Assembly (NCBI GenBank): GCA_035652815.1
Contig: DASRDB010000022.1
Span: 248,001-312,000, forward strand
Source of the DNA: DASRDB01 sp035652815
Lineage (GTDB): Bacteria; Chloroflexota; Ktedonobacteria; Ktedonobacterales; Ktedonobacteraceae
Reading direction: 5' to 3'
Length of the DNA: 64,000 bases
The notes beneath the pieces were generated by a model that was given only the letters and a program-made list of their open reading frames with translations, did no database searches and was not told the origin of the DNA. Of this stretch, positions 52,903 to 62,172 are shown piece by piece (within the stretch, counting starts at the first letter, position 1; every line of letters begins with the position of its first letter). Position numbers and translations under genes: made by a program.

Positions 52903-53283
52903 CTGTTGCTCCTCTCTTGCAAATGTTTGTGCAAGATACTTCGTAAAATAGCTTGATCCGGTGTAGTCTCCGATGAGCTACAGTATCAACACGGCTCATC
53001 AGCAAATATGGTGACAACACAACAATGATTACTACTTGAAGCATACCAGGGGCTAAGCTGAACAGCAATACTTTTTCTGAAGGTGACAAAGATTATAAGC
53101 ATTTTCTAATCTTGTGTACTCTTTTTTCTAATCTTTCTAATTTTTCTCATCTATTTTTCTCGCGCAAACTGAATTTCAAGTCATTTCTCTTGCCACCTCG
53201 CTTCTATGCTTGTAGAATATGGACAATAATAGGAGTACCTATTGTAGAGAGCGAGTACACAGTAGTGCTACACAGGAGGAGCC
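52903..53283. other. 381-base divergent intergenic region
   Basis: Pyrimidine-rich on the plus strand around 53105-53165; no gene or hairpin recognised. Promoters for the KGG gene (minus) and acyl-CoA ligase (plus) are expected. Confidence 0.55.
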
Positions 53284-54906
53284 ATGGAAGGTTTGATGAT
53301 GGATTACCCGTTGACGCTGCAACATGCATTTCAACGGGCTGTTCGTATCTTCTACAAGAAAGAGATCGTCACCCAGCTTGATAGCGGCCTGTATCGTTAC
53401 ACCTATCGTGATTGGGGTAAGCGCGTCTTGCAACTGGCGAATGCGCTGCACAAACAGGGGGTGAAAGAGGGCGACCGGATAGCAACCTTTGCCTGGAATA
53501 CCTATCGTCACCTTGAATTGTATTTCGCCATTCCCTGTCTGGGCGCGGTCCTGCATACCCTCAATATTCGCCTGTTTGCCGACCAGTTGACCTACATCAT
53601 CAACAACGCCGAAGATTCGATCATCTTCGTGGATGGTGATCTGGTTCCCATTCTGGAAGGGCTGGCGGATCATTTGCCTACAGTGAAGCTGTATGTGATT
53701 ATGGGCGACGCACCGAATGCAACAGGCAAACTTCAACCTTCCGTTGATTATGAAACCTTCATTGGCGACCAGCCTGAGACGTTCGAATGGCCGCAGATCA
53801 ACGAGAACGCTGCAGCCGCTATGTGTTATACCTCTGGCACCACTGGAAATCCAAAGGGTGTTGTGTATAGCCATCGCTCCATTTTCCTGCATTCAATGGG
53901 TGTCGGGCTGGCCGACGGAACGGCTCTTTCCGAGCAGGATACCGTTTTGCCGGTGGTGCCGATGTTCCATGCCAATGCCTGGGGCTTCCCCCATGCCGGT
54001 GTTATGATGGGGGCCAAACTTGTCTTTCCAGGACGCTACATGGACCCCGGGCGCATTCTCGAATTGATGTCGGACGAGCGAGTAACTGTCGCGGCAGGCG
54101 TGCCCACGATCTGGATTGGCATGTTGAATGCGCTTGAAAAGGAGCCGGTTGATCTTTCGTCCCTGCGCGCCATTTACTGTGGCGGTTCGGCTGTGCCTCG
54201 TTCGTTGATTGAAGGCCTCTGGAACAAGAAGATCAATATTGTACATGCCTGGGGTATGACTGAAACCTCGCCTCTGGCCTCGCTCTCCAAGCTGCGCAGT
54301 TACCAGTTGGATCTGCCACTGGAGAAACAATTCGACATCAAGGCCAAACAGGGAACGGTGCTTCCATGCGTTGATTTCCGCGTGATGAACATTGAGACAG
54401 GCAAGGAGGTTCCCTGGGACGGTAAGAGCTACGGCGAGCTGCAGGTGCGCGGCCCCTGGATTGCGCGCACCTACTACATGGACGAAGCCGCGAACGAGAA
54501 GTTTGTTGATGGCTGGCTGCGCACAGGAGATGTTGCTGTGGTAGACGAGGATGGCATTATCCAGCTTGTTGACCGCACCAAAGACCTGGTGAAATCCGGC
54601 GGCGAGTGGATCTCCTCGGTCGAACTTGAGGGCCTGATTATGGGACATCCCAAAGTGCTGGAGGCCGCCGTAATCGGTGTTCCGCATCCCAAGTGGGATG
54701 AGCGCCCCGTTGCCTGTGTGGTTCCCAAACCGGATTACGCCGATTCGATCACAAAGGAAGAGATTATCGAATACCTGCGTCCAAAGGTAGCAAAATGGTG
54801 GCTTCCCGACGATGTGATTTTCGTGGATGCCATCCCGAAGACCAGCGTCGGCAAGTTCGACAAGAAAGTCCTGCGTAGCAAGTACGCCATGCACAGCGTG
54901 TCATGA
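53284..54906 (+). CDS. Fatty acyl-CoA synthetase (AMP-binding)
   Basis: 540 residues. ATP/AMP signature YTSGTTGNPKG at 182-192, A5 motif WGMTETSP, A7 GWLRTGDVA, A8 DRTKDLVKSGGEWIS and the C-terminal lysine in KTSVGKFDKK. The overall form is that of medium/long-chain acyl-CoA ligases of the FadD/alkK branch (no adjacent ACP gene). It activates a fatty or aromatic acid to the CoA thioester; chain length unknown. ATG 53284 with AGGAGG at 5 bases. Confidence 0.92.
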   Translation: MEGLMMDYPLTLQHAFQRAVRIFYKKEIVTQLDSGLYRYTYRDWGKRVLQLANALHKQGVKEGDRIATFAWNTYRHLELYFAIPCLGAVLHTLNIRLFADQLTYIINNAEDSIIFVDGDLVPILEGLADHLPTVKLYVIMGDAPNATGKLQPSVDYETFIGDQPETFEWPQINENAAAAMCYTSGTTGNPKGVVYSHRSIFLHSMGVGLADGTALSEQDTVLPVVPMFHANAWGFPHAGVMMGAKLVFPGRYMDPGRILELMSDERVTVAAGVPTIWIGMLNALEKEPVDLSSLRAIYCGGSAVPRSLIEGLWNKKINIVHAWGMTETSPLASLSKLRSYQLDLPLEKQFDIKAKQGTVLPCVDFRVMNIETGKEVPWDGKSYGELQVRGPWIARTYYMDEAANEKFVDGWLRTGDVAVVDEDGIIQLVDRTKDLVKSGGEWISSVELEGLIMGHPKVLEAAVIGVPHPKWDERPVACVVPKPDYADSITKEEIIEYLRPKVAKWWLPDDVIFVDAIPKTSVGKFDKKVLRSKYAMHSVS

Positions 54907-55297
54907 AAAAGACCCTTTAGCCAGTCACCCTGAGCGCAGCGAAGGATCTCCGGTCCAGGGGCGCAATCCTGCCGGGCGATGTCATCCTTCGCTGCGCTCA
55001 GGATGACATCGAAAGGGAGGTTGGTCATGGCTTGTCATGATCTGTGGGGGAGCAAGCTTGCTCCCCCACCGTTTTCTATGTGCAGTACTTTTGGGCGTTT
55101 CAATAGTGAGGGGATAGGCCTTATCTCACGTCAAATATGGCTCAAATTGCGGTAAAAAACGGGCATTATTGCTGTTGAATTGCCTGAGATATTGTGATAT
55201 ACTTGTCTCTAACAACTGTAGAAAAGTTGTCCTAACTAGCCATGTATTTTCCCTTTTACTATCCTTGGTTACCAGGTAGTCTAGGAGTAGAGTGTCT
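54907..55297. other. 391-base intergenic region with a repeat copy
   Basis: Between the acyl-CoA ligase and the C39-like peptidase gene. Contains repeat copy C (54924-55010); the stretch 55100-55290 is AT-rich with no further recognised feature. Confidence 0.6.
54924..55010. repeat. Dispersed REP-like element, copy C (inverted form)
   Basis: GTCACCCTGAGCGCAGCGAA on the left and TTCGCTGCGCTCAGGATGAC on the right: inverted cores about 50 bases apart, able to form a long hairpin. Confidence 0.85.
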
Positions 55298-56248
55298 ATG
55301 ACCTTTGTGCTGGTCATGTTATTTACTCTCGCGGTCATCATTACGATGGCCGGTTTCCTCCTTTCCGTCAAGCCCCAGTTTCGTAATTCGCAAAGTGAAC
55401 TTGCCGATGTTCGTGTCCGACGGCGCGTCATAGATACAACGATTGATAGCAGGCTGCCTGGTCGTTCGCGCGCCACGCGAGCGGTGGGGCCGCGACTTAC
55501 ACCGTCTCGCTCCCTTGCTCGAACGACGAGCAAGACTTTTGCTTTGTCATCGTTTGGAGGCAGCATATTGGGAAGAGGCGCTGGTGAAGAGATTCCCTGG
55601 AAAACTATCCTGGTTGGCCTGGCGCTTATTTTTGTGATAAGCCTGTACCTGTTTAATCTGGTGTTTCCTCGCAATGCGCTCTGGGCAACCATGACCTACC
55701 TGGTGAACAACACTAACAATCCGTCACAATCTACTTCTTCCTCTGGCCCGGTCTATCATGCCTCGCAGGACCTTGTGCGCATCAGCCAGCTAGACCCGTC
55801 ACAGTACGCCAACCAGCAAGAATACGATACCTGGGCCTATTCTGCCTGCTCTACCGCGTCCATGACCGAGGTGTTCAATTCCTATGGGCGGCATTATCGC
55901 ATTACCGACGTGCTAAAAGTCGAATCCGCTCTGGGTGAGATTACTCCTTCCGATGGCTTACTGCACGATAGGGGCATCGCTCGTACAGCTGCTCAGTTTG
56001 GTTTCAAGACAAGCTGGGGCTACAAGCTGTCGCTCGATCAGATTATTGCGATTGGGAATGCGGGGCGTCCGGTAATCGTTGATTTTCCACCATATAAATA
56101 CTCGGGTGGGCACCTGCTCGTTGTGCTGGGTGGTGATAGCAATTATGTGCATCTGGCCGATTCATCAGCGTATAACCGCAAGTACATTACTCGGGCGCAG
56201 TTCCTGCAATGGTGGGCTGGCTTCTCGGCAATCGTCACGCCGAATTAA
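55298..56248 (+). CDS. Membrane-anchored C39-like cysteine peptidase
   Basis: 316 residues (ATG 55298; a GTG at 55292 is also in frame). One N-terminal TM helix, a basic disordered linker, a second TM helix (about 100-122), then an extracellular papain-like C39_2 domain: catalytic C184 in YSACSTASMTEVFNSYG, H272 in GGHLLVVLGG, and D289 in HLADSSAY. Peptidase_C39_2 proteins cleave small peptides or signal leaders. Convergent with the PIG-L gene; a hairpin follows. Confidence 0.85.
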   Translation: MTFVLVMLFTLAVIITMAGFLLSVKPQFRNSQSELADVRVRRRVIDTTIDSRLPGRSRATRAVGPRLTPSRSLARTTSKTFALSSFGGSILGRGAGEEIPWKTILVGLALIFVISLYLFNLVFPRNALWATMTYLVNNTNNPSQSTSSSGPVYHASQDLVRISQLDPSQYANQQEYDTWAYSACSTASMTEVFNSYGRHYRITDVLKVESALGEITPSDGLLHDRGIARTAAQFGFKTSWGYKLSLDQIIAIGNAGRPVIVDFPPYKYSGGHLLVVLGGDSNYVHLADSSAYNRKYITRAQFLQWWAGFSAIVTPN

Positions 56249-56266
56249 TGCAGGCATTCTAAACGA

Positions 56267-56300
56267 AACGGGCGGGAGTCGATCTCCCGCTCGTTCTGTT
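56267..56300. terminator. 12-bp convergent terminator
   Basis: 56267-56278 pairs with 56284-56295 (one G-T wobble), followed by CTGTTATTCC on plus. Confidence 0.7.
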
Positions 56301-57138
56301 ATTCCTCGACAGCTTCTTCCTTTTTTTGCTCCTGATCTGCTTCTTTTTTCGGAACGTACAGTTTGATGCGCCGGAAGCTTTCGGCATACTGCATTTCCAG
56401 GCCTTTCTTTTCTTTTGCCTCTTTCGCCGTTTCCTCTCCCCAGTGTCGAATCATTTCGACCATTTTCGTATCCTTGCCGAACTGGGTCACGTGGCACTCA
56501 AGCGCCCTGGCTTTCTGCTCGATAGTTTCGCTGATATCAACAAAGGTATTGTCTTGCCCGGTGTGGAACAGGTATATTTCGTGTACCTGGTAGGGTGGAA
56601 GTCCCTCGGCGAGCAGTTCGCGGTAAGAACGAGGATTGCCGACTGCCGGGAAGATGGCATCCAGCACGATATTACCCGTTGCGCGATGGTCTGGGTGATT
56701 GATGTATGCCGTTTCGTCCGGTTTCTCGTTTGGATCAGGCGCGAAAATGTGCTGGGTAGGGTCGTGCGTGATGACCACGCGAGGCCGGTATTTGCGGACA
56801 AGCCTGACAAGAGCCTTACGAGCCGCTTCGCTATTGGTCAGGTGTCCATCAGAGAAGCGCAGGAACTCTACAGCCTGTACTCCCAGCACTTCGCATGAGA
56901 GGCGCTGTTCCTGCTCGCGTGTCAGCATCAGGTCGGTATCGACCAGGCTGGGCACTTCACTGCCCTCGGCTCCATCGGTCATCACCACCCAGACGATTTT
57001 TTTACCCTGTTTGGCCCACAGTGCGCTGGTGCCACCCGCGCCGAAATCATTATCATCCGGGTGCGCTCCAACTACCATTGCCTCAAAATCAGGTGTGGTT
57101 TCAACTTTGAGCGCACCCGGCGCGTTTCTGTCAGCCAT
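56299..57138 (-). CDS. PIG-L family deacetylase (BshB-like)
   Basis: 279 residues. Zinc motif AHPDDNDFG at about 25-33 and HPDHRATG near 155 are the PIG-L signature; WVVMTDGAEGSEVP and FSDGHLT are further conserved loops. It deacetylates an N-acetylglucosamine-type group, as in bacillithiol, mycothiol or glycan precursors. The C-terminus is highly charged (EQKKEEAVEE). ATG 57138. It lies 72 bases after the lipoate-ligase-like gene on the same strand. Confidence 0.88.
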   Translation of the reverse strand: MADRNAPGALKVETTPDFEAMVVGAHPDDNDFGAGGTSALWAKQGKKIVWVVMTDGAEGSEVPSLVDTDLMLTREQEQRLSCEVLGVQAVEFLRFSDGHLTNSEAARKALVRLVRKYRPRVVITHDPTQHIFAPDPNEKPDETAYINHPDHRATGNIVLDAIFPAVGNPRSYRELLAEGLPPYQVHEIYLFHTGQDNTFVDISETIEQKARALECHVTQFGKDTKMVEMIRHWGEETAKEAKEKKGLEMQYAESFRRIKLYVPKKEADQEQKKEEAVEE

Positions 57139-57210
57139 TGCTACAAACCTTTCGTTATCTTACAGAAGTATATGATGAGTGTTATAGGACGTTGCAAGCG
57201 AGATGTCAAG

Positions 57211-57981
57211 CTAGTCAAGGCTGGGGAGAACGCTTTCAAAGGCTTCTATCAACGTTTCTGCTGAAATAGAATGCCCCAACAGTATATCCAGGCCAACTGC
57301 CCGTTCTTTCAAGCCCTCGCGCAGGATCGCCTGTTCATCCGGCGTATGACCAAGCATGCGTGAAAGCTTTTCGGTGTCCCACGACAATAAAACTCCCGCT
57401 TGCAGCAGCGTGCCGTTGCGGCGGCGAATCATATCCAGTCCCACAACTTTCCGCAGCCCAGGCTCAACAACGACCTCATATGGAGAAAGCGAGCCGTAGC
57501 AGGCACGTCGTAAAAGCGTCTCGCCAGCCTGAGTTTCTGGCTGCTGAAGCAGGGCGCGGGTTGCGTGCGCCTCGTCGGCTGATACAGCCCGAGTTGATAT
57601 TCCGAGCGTTTGCAAAGCCCTTGCCCATGTTTCTCCCAGCCAGCGATAGCTCTCGACAACATCGGCAAGTATCAGTGGATGCCCGGCGGGCAGAAGCACA
57701 TCGAGGCTCAGGAGATGTTCTCCAACCAGCACCGCCGTTCCACCGGCGCGACGGTGGTAGATGGGCAGGCGCAGATCGGTTACTTCAGCGATATTGAGTA
57801 CGCTGTCTTTCTGGGAGAAGCCGAGTACTACTCCTTCGGGCCGGGCCTGTGACCAGTAAAGTATTCCAGGTTCGCCAGGACAGGCCGTTGCGAGGAAATT
57901 TTCGCTCATATCGATATGGCACTGCTGGTCTGCTATGCTCAGCGAATATGTTTTCCAGCCTTTATGAAAGCGCGGTTGCAA
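57211..57981 (-). CDS. Lipoate/biotin protein ligase A-like protein
   Basis: 256 residues. Motifs include ADQQCHIDMSENFLA (the MA.DE.. N-terminal helix), RRAGGTAVLVG (RR.GGG.V lipoate pocket) and RKVVGLDMIRRRNGTLLQAGVLL (K.VG lysine strand). It likely transfers lipoyl/octanoyl or a biotin-like group. TTG at 57979-57981 follows GGAG at 7 bases and lies inside the end of the MFS gene, so the genes overlap by 20 bases and may be translationally coupled. A longer in-frame start at 58017 would be deeper in the MFS gene and lacks a ribosome site. Confidence 0.78.
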   Translation of the reverse strand: MQPRFHKGWKTYSLSIADQQCHIDMSENFLATACPGEPGILYWSQARPEGVVLGFSQKDSVLNIAEVTDLRLPIYHRRAGGTAVLVGEHLLSLDVLLPAGHPLILADVVESYRWLGETWARALQTLGISTRAVSADEAHATRALLQQPETQAGETLLRRACYGSLSPYEVVVEPGLRKVVGLDMIRRRNGTLLQAGVLLSWDTEKLSRMLGHTPDEQAILREGLKERAVGLDILLGHSISAETLIEAFESVLPSLD

Positions 57982-59278
57982 GGTCTTTCTCCGCCGGTTT
58001 GCGCCAGAACCAACCAAGAATTGCCGCCAGCAAACTCACACCTGCCAGGATTAACAGGGCAATCGATGCGCCAAAGAAATGGGCAAGTCCACCTGTCAAC
58101 AGATTGCCGATGGGCACGCTTCCCGCGAACACGAGCATATATACGCTCATCACACGCCCTCGCAGGTGATCTGGCGCAACCGTTTGAAGCATGGTGTTTG
58201 CCGTCGCAGAAAGGGCAATCTGTGAGAAACCCACCGTCGCAATCAACAAGAGTGAGAGCGTGTACTGGTGCGAGAGAGCAAAAGCGATTTCAAGAATACA
58301 GAATGCCAGCCCTGCGCCAAGCAGGTAGCGAATACTTGGTTTGCGGTTGCCCCAGGCCAGCCAAAGCGCGGCAAAGAGCGAGCCAAGTCCAAAGGCAGAG
58401 GATATGAAACCGAAGCCCTGTGGTCCCGAGTGCAGCACATCGGTCGCAAACAGGGGCAGAATCACATTGAAGTTAATGCCGAACAGCGAAATGGCTCCGA
58501 CTACAGCGATCACCAGCAGGACGGAAGGCGTTCGCCACACATAAGCCAGTCCCTCGCGCAAGCTACGCAGCGTTCCCTGGCGGGAAGCCTGTTTATCTAG
58601 CTTGACCTGCCCATGCAACTGCTTCATGTCAATCATGGCAAGGCCAATCAGTACCGCGATAAAGCTGAGCGCGTTGAGCAGGAAGAGCGGCGCAACGCCC
58701 AGCCAGTAAATGACGAGTCCACCAATGCCCGGGCCGACGATACGCGCCATGTTGAAGATCGACGAGTTGAGCGCGATAGCGTTAGGCAGGTCTTCGCGGC
58801 CTACCATTTCAACAACGAAGGCCTGACGTGTTGGCATATCTACGGAGTTGGTCAAACCAAGCAGGGTAGCCAGTATCAGCACGTGCCAGATTTGTACCTG
58901 GCCGGTGGCAATGAGTATCCAGAGGAGCGTCGCCTGGATCATCGCCGATGATTGCGTAAACAGCAGCACTTTTCGCTTCGGCAGACGGTCCGCCAGCACG
59001 CCCCCAAAGAGCGCGAGCAACATCACTGGCAGAAATTGCAATGCTCCAACCAATCCCAGATACCAGGCACTATGTGTCAACTCCAGTACCAGCCAGGACT
59101 GTCCGATAGTCTGCATCCAGGTGCCGATAAGCGAGATCATCTGTCCAAAATAGAAAAGTCGATAATTGCGATGGCGCAACGCCACAAAAGCCCGCAGCAG
59201 GCCTTTCGCCTGCTGCGGACTGGAGACATCCACTTCTGAAACGGTCTGTTCCGTGTGTTCATGTGTTATTGATTTCAT
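57962..59278 (-). CDS. MFS transporter, EntS/MFS_3-like exporter
   Basis: 438 residues, 12 TM helices, with the MFS motif A form GGVLADRLPKRKVL after TM2 and LVVLELTHSAW near TM1-2. The MFS_3 (enterobactin exporter EntS) type often mediates multidrug or siderophore export. N-terminal 30 residues are hydrophilic and acidic. ATG 59278 with GATGGGAC upstream. Between the MerR gene (33 bases upstream) and the lipoate-ligase-like gene (overlapping), in one transcript. Confidence 0.88.
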   Translation of the reverse strand: MKSITHEHTEQTVSEVDVSSPQQAKGLLRAFVALRHRNYRLFYFGQMISLIGTWMQTIGQSWLVLELTHSAWYLGLVGALQFLPVMLLALFGGVLADRLPKRKVLLFTQSSAMIQATLLWILIATGQVQIWHVLILATLLGLTNSVDMPTRQAFVVEMVGREDLPNAIALNSSIFNMARIVGPGIGGLVIYWLGVAPLFLLNALSFIAVLIGLAMIDMKQLHGQVKLDKQASRQGTLRSLREGLAYVWRTPSVLLVIAVVGAISLFGINFNVILPLFATDVLHSGPQGFGFISSAFGLGSLFAALWLAWGNRKPSIRYLLGAGLAFCILEIAFALSHQYTLSLLLIATVGFSQIALSATANTMLQTVAPDHLRGRVMSVYMLVFAGSVPIGNLLTGGLAHFFGASIALLILAGVSLLAAILGWFWRKPAEKDLATALS

Positions 59279-59311
59279 AAGAAAAGTCCCATCTAGTCAG
59301 CATAATAGTTC

Positions 59312-59788
59312 TTATTGAGAGATATCTTTTTTCAAAGTTTCCCGTTTCTGCTGATGCCGCTCCAGTTTCGCCTGAAGTGCATTGCGCATCTGTTGCAGAC
59401 CGGCCAATTTTTCATCAATCAAAGAGAGTTGGCGGCGTATCAGTTCGTCGGCGCGATCTAATTGCATTAATTTCGCCGCCGCGTCCGTCTCGTTTTGGTA
59501 GGCAACTTTTATTTGCCCTCGTTCATCTTCCGCCTCTAAAATGTCACGGATATCGGCGAGCGAGAAGCCGAGCAGGTCGCGCAGCTTTTTTATCTGCTCC
59601 AGGCGTTGAATATCTTCGTCGCTGTAGCGGCGGTAATTGCTCTCTGTGCGATCTGTTGGCGGCAATAAGCCGACTTCTTCATAATAGCGCAACGTGCGTT
59701 TTGTTAAGCCAGTGATAGAAGCTACCTGTTCAATCGAATACGAACGAGGTGCAGACGTTTCGTCGGTCATATTACTTGTAGGAATCAT
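59312..59788 (-). CDS. MerR-family transcriptional regulator
   Basis: 158 residues. HTH at about 17-60 (SYSIEQVASITGLTKRTLRYYEEVGLLPPTDRTESNYRRY type pattern, split across the wing), then the dimerisation coiled coil at 95-150. No metal-binding Cys are present, so a drug or organic-ligand sensor is likelier than a metal sensor. ATG 59788 with GAGGAGGT at 9 bases. It precedes and probably regulates the MFS exporter gene. Confidence 0.9.
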   Translation of the reverse strand: MIPTSNMTDETSAPRSYSIEQVASITGLTKRTLRYYEEVGLLPPTDRTESNYRRYSDEDIQRLEQIKKLRDLLGFSLADIRDILEAEDERGQIKVAYQNETDAAAKLMQLDRADELIRRQLSLIDEKLAGLQQMRNALQAKLERHQQKRETLKKDISQ

Positions 59789-59959
59789 AAAGTTTATACC
59801 TCCTCAAAAGAAATAGTAAGATAGAGAAACGAGGAGACACTTATATTATACGCGATGATTGCCGTTTACGTCAAGGTTATGCTTTTGCTGAGTCGAGATA
59901 TTCTGGAAGACACCTTCGTATTGTAAACAGGAAATACCAGTGAAAGGAACGTTCGAGTA

Positions 59960-61069
59960 GTGACAGACCAACAAGTACTAGCGGGCCATCATATTTCTCG
60001 TCGCTCAATGATAAAGGGATTGGCAGTATTGGCATTGGCAACAGGAGAAATTGGTTGTGCCTCTCCTCCTGCTACCTCACCTACGACGCCAACCCCAACT
60101 CCACGCCCTGGAAGTGTCCTTTACACTTATAAAGGGCATTCCGACCAGGTATTGACTGCTGTCTGGTCGCCTGATGGCAGGCGTATTGCCTCTGGCTCGC
60201 GTGACATGACCGTCCAGGTGTGGGATGCTTTTACGGGAAAGTATGCCCTGATTTATCGTGGCCATCGGGATGGTGTGCCTTCGTTAGCGTGGTCGCCGGA
60301 TGGCAAGCACATTGCCTCTGCTTCCTGGGATAAAACTGTGCAGGTGTGGGATGCCGTCTCCGGGAACCATCTGTATACCTATGCTGGACATACCGCGGCG
60401 GTTAACTCTGTAACCTGCTCGCCTGACGGCAGGTACATTGCTTCGGGGGCTGCCGATAAGAGTGTGAGAGTGTGGAATGCCTCGACTGGAGATTTGCTCT
60501 ACACCTACGCGGGTCATAGCGCGGGAATAACGGTAGTGGTGTGGTCGCCGGATAGCAGGCGCATCGCGTCGGGTTCAACAGATAAGAGCGTGCAGATTTA
60601 TGATGCAACTACAGGGAACCATCTCTACACATATCCTCGTCATACGGACGAAATCACGGCGGTAACATGGTCTCCCGATAGCAAATATATCGCGTCAGGT
60701 TCTGCCGATAAAACTGTGCGAACCTGGAATGCATCAACTGGAGCTACTCTTTACACCTATGATGGCTACAACGTAGATCAGGCATATAAAAATCCTACGA
60801 AAGGTGTCTTGCCAGATTTAATTTACTCGGTTGCATGGTCGCATAATGGAAAACGTATAGCTGCTGTCACGCAGGAATACTGCGGCGATAACTGTGGCGT
60901 CGTCATGACCTGAGACGCGCTCACCGAAGGTCATTTCACGTTCTACCCGACCGTCCCGATGTTTAACCTGTCCTGGTCGCCTGATGACCGGCACTTTGCC
61001 GTTGCCGTTGCTGTCGGAAGCGTTACAGCAGGCGGAGTGGCCGCTGTACAGATTTTGCAGGCCGGATAG
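59960..61069 (+). pseudogene. Tat-dependent lipoprotein WD40 gene interrupted by TGA at codon 318
   Basis: From GTG 59960 the frame encodes SRRSMIKGLAVLALA (twin-arginine motif at 13-19) with lipobox GEIGC (Cys33), then WD40 blades with repeated WSPDG, WDA and VQVWDA. At 60911-60913 the frame meets TGA after VVMT; read through, it continues DALTEGHFTFYP...NLSWSPDDRHFAVAV to TAG at 61067-61069 (369 residues). The stop replaces the Trp of the recurrent W-D-A-(L/F)-T pattern (TGG to TGA), so it is a nonsense mutation or sequence error, not recoding. The truncated 317-residue product lacks the last blade; six or so blades remain. Confidence 0.7.
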
Positions 61070-61161
61070 AGGCAGATATGCGCTCACTTTTTGTAAATCA
61101 CCTGAAATACAGTCAATGGTATAATGGTGATCAGATGCAAAAATGATGAGGTTTGATCGAT

Positions 61162-61956
61162 ATGGATGAAACATTGCCGGAACTGGTTGAAAAGGCGTTG
61201 GTCGGCAATCCACGTCCTCTGGAATTCTACCTTCGCGAAGAGAGCCACCTGCCGGGAGCAAGGGCTAATCTGGCTCTGGTCAATCAACTTGGGGATTTGC
61301 TCGCCGTATATACATCTGAACGAGCAGATCAGATTTGGGAGCTGCTGCACTATCTCACGCAGGATGCTTTAAAGGTAGGAAGCAATACTCCGGCTGAATT
61401 TGTCGCCTTATGTGGTGTGGCTGCATTTGGCCCTTTTGCTATAGCCTGCGGGAAGAGACCCGAACAAGTTTTTGTTTTATTAGAGCAGTTTGCCTGTAGT
61501 GAGTCGTGGCGAGTGCGTGAAGGTGTGGCAATGGCTATTCAGAAGCTACTTCCCGCGCTGCCTGATGAAACACTACATTTTCTCTTTGGTCTTGCGAGTA
61601 ATGGTAATTATTATCAGGTGCGTGCATGTATCGCAGGTATAGCTGAACCCCAGCTTATGCCTGTTGTGAGCATTCGTGAAGGTGCGCTGGAGATACAGCA
61701 GATTATCCTGGAACGTTTTCATGCTATACCCGCTTCAGACCGAAAGCGTGAGGATGTGTGTGTCCTGAGGCAGGCGCTCGGTTATACGCTGAGCGTGATT
61801 GTGGCGGCGCAACCTGAAACAGGCTTTGCACTGATGCAAACCTGTGCTACCTGGAATGATTCCGATATCCACTGGATTCTCCGTGAAAACCTCAAGAAAA
61901 AACGGCTGGCAAAGTATAGTGAAGATGTTGAGAAGCTGCGTGTCATGCTTCTGTAA
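61162..61956 (+). CDS. HEAT-like helical repeat protein (264 aa)
   Basis: All-helical with alternating amphipathic pairs (for example ESWRVREGVAMAIQKLLPALPDETLHFLFGLAS), resembling HEAT or DNA-alkylation-repair-type repeats, but I cannot place it in a family. Begins MDETLPELVEKALVGNPRPLEFYL. No TM or signal. ATG 61162 follows GAGG at 10 bases; an in-frame TTG at 61153 is too near the ribosome site. Cytosolic, probably protein- or nucleic-acid-binding. Confidence 0.72.
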   Translation: MDETLPELVEKALVGNPRPLEFYLREESHLPGARANLALVNQLGDLLAVYTSERADQIWELLHYLTQDALKVGSNTPAEFVALCGVAAFGPFAIACGKRPEQVFVLLEQFACSESWRVREGVAMAIQKLLPALPDETLHFLFGLASNGNYYQVRACIAGIAEPQLMPVVSIREGALEIQQIILERFHAIPASDRKREDVCVLRQALGYTLSVIVAAQPETGFALMQTCATWNDSDIHWILRENLKKKRLAKYSEDVEKLRVMLL

Positions 61957-62172
61957 GCATCCGGGCGAGTTCACTCGCGAAATTTCGCAGAACGTGATAC
62001 ACTATGCGGTGAACTTCATAGCCGCCGATACTTGCTTACGCCTGGCGTCACCGGCGGGCCTCTTCCTCTAGACCTGGATGATGGGCTATGTGTGGTAGAG
62101 GATGACATACTTTGTAACGCCAGCTATAAATGATTGTCGTGAAATTTTTTGTGAAGAAAGGAGTTGACTCCA

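Noticed and set aside
60911..60913. The TGA in the WD40 gene as selenocysteine.
   Set aside because: The position is a Trp in the WD40 pattern, there is no redox motif, and no hairpin of the right kind was seen downstream.
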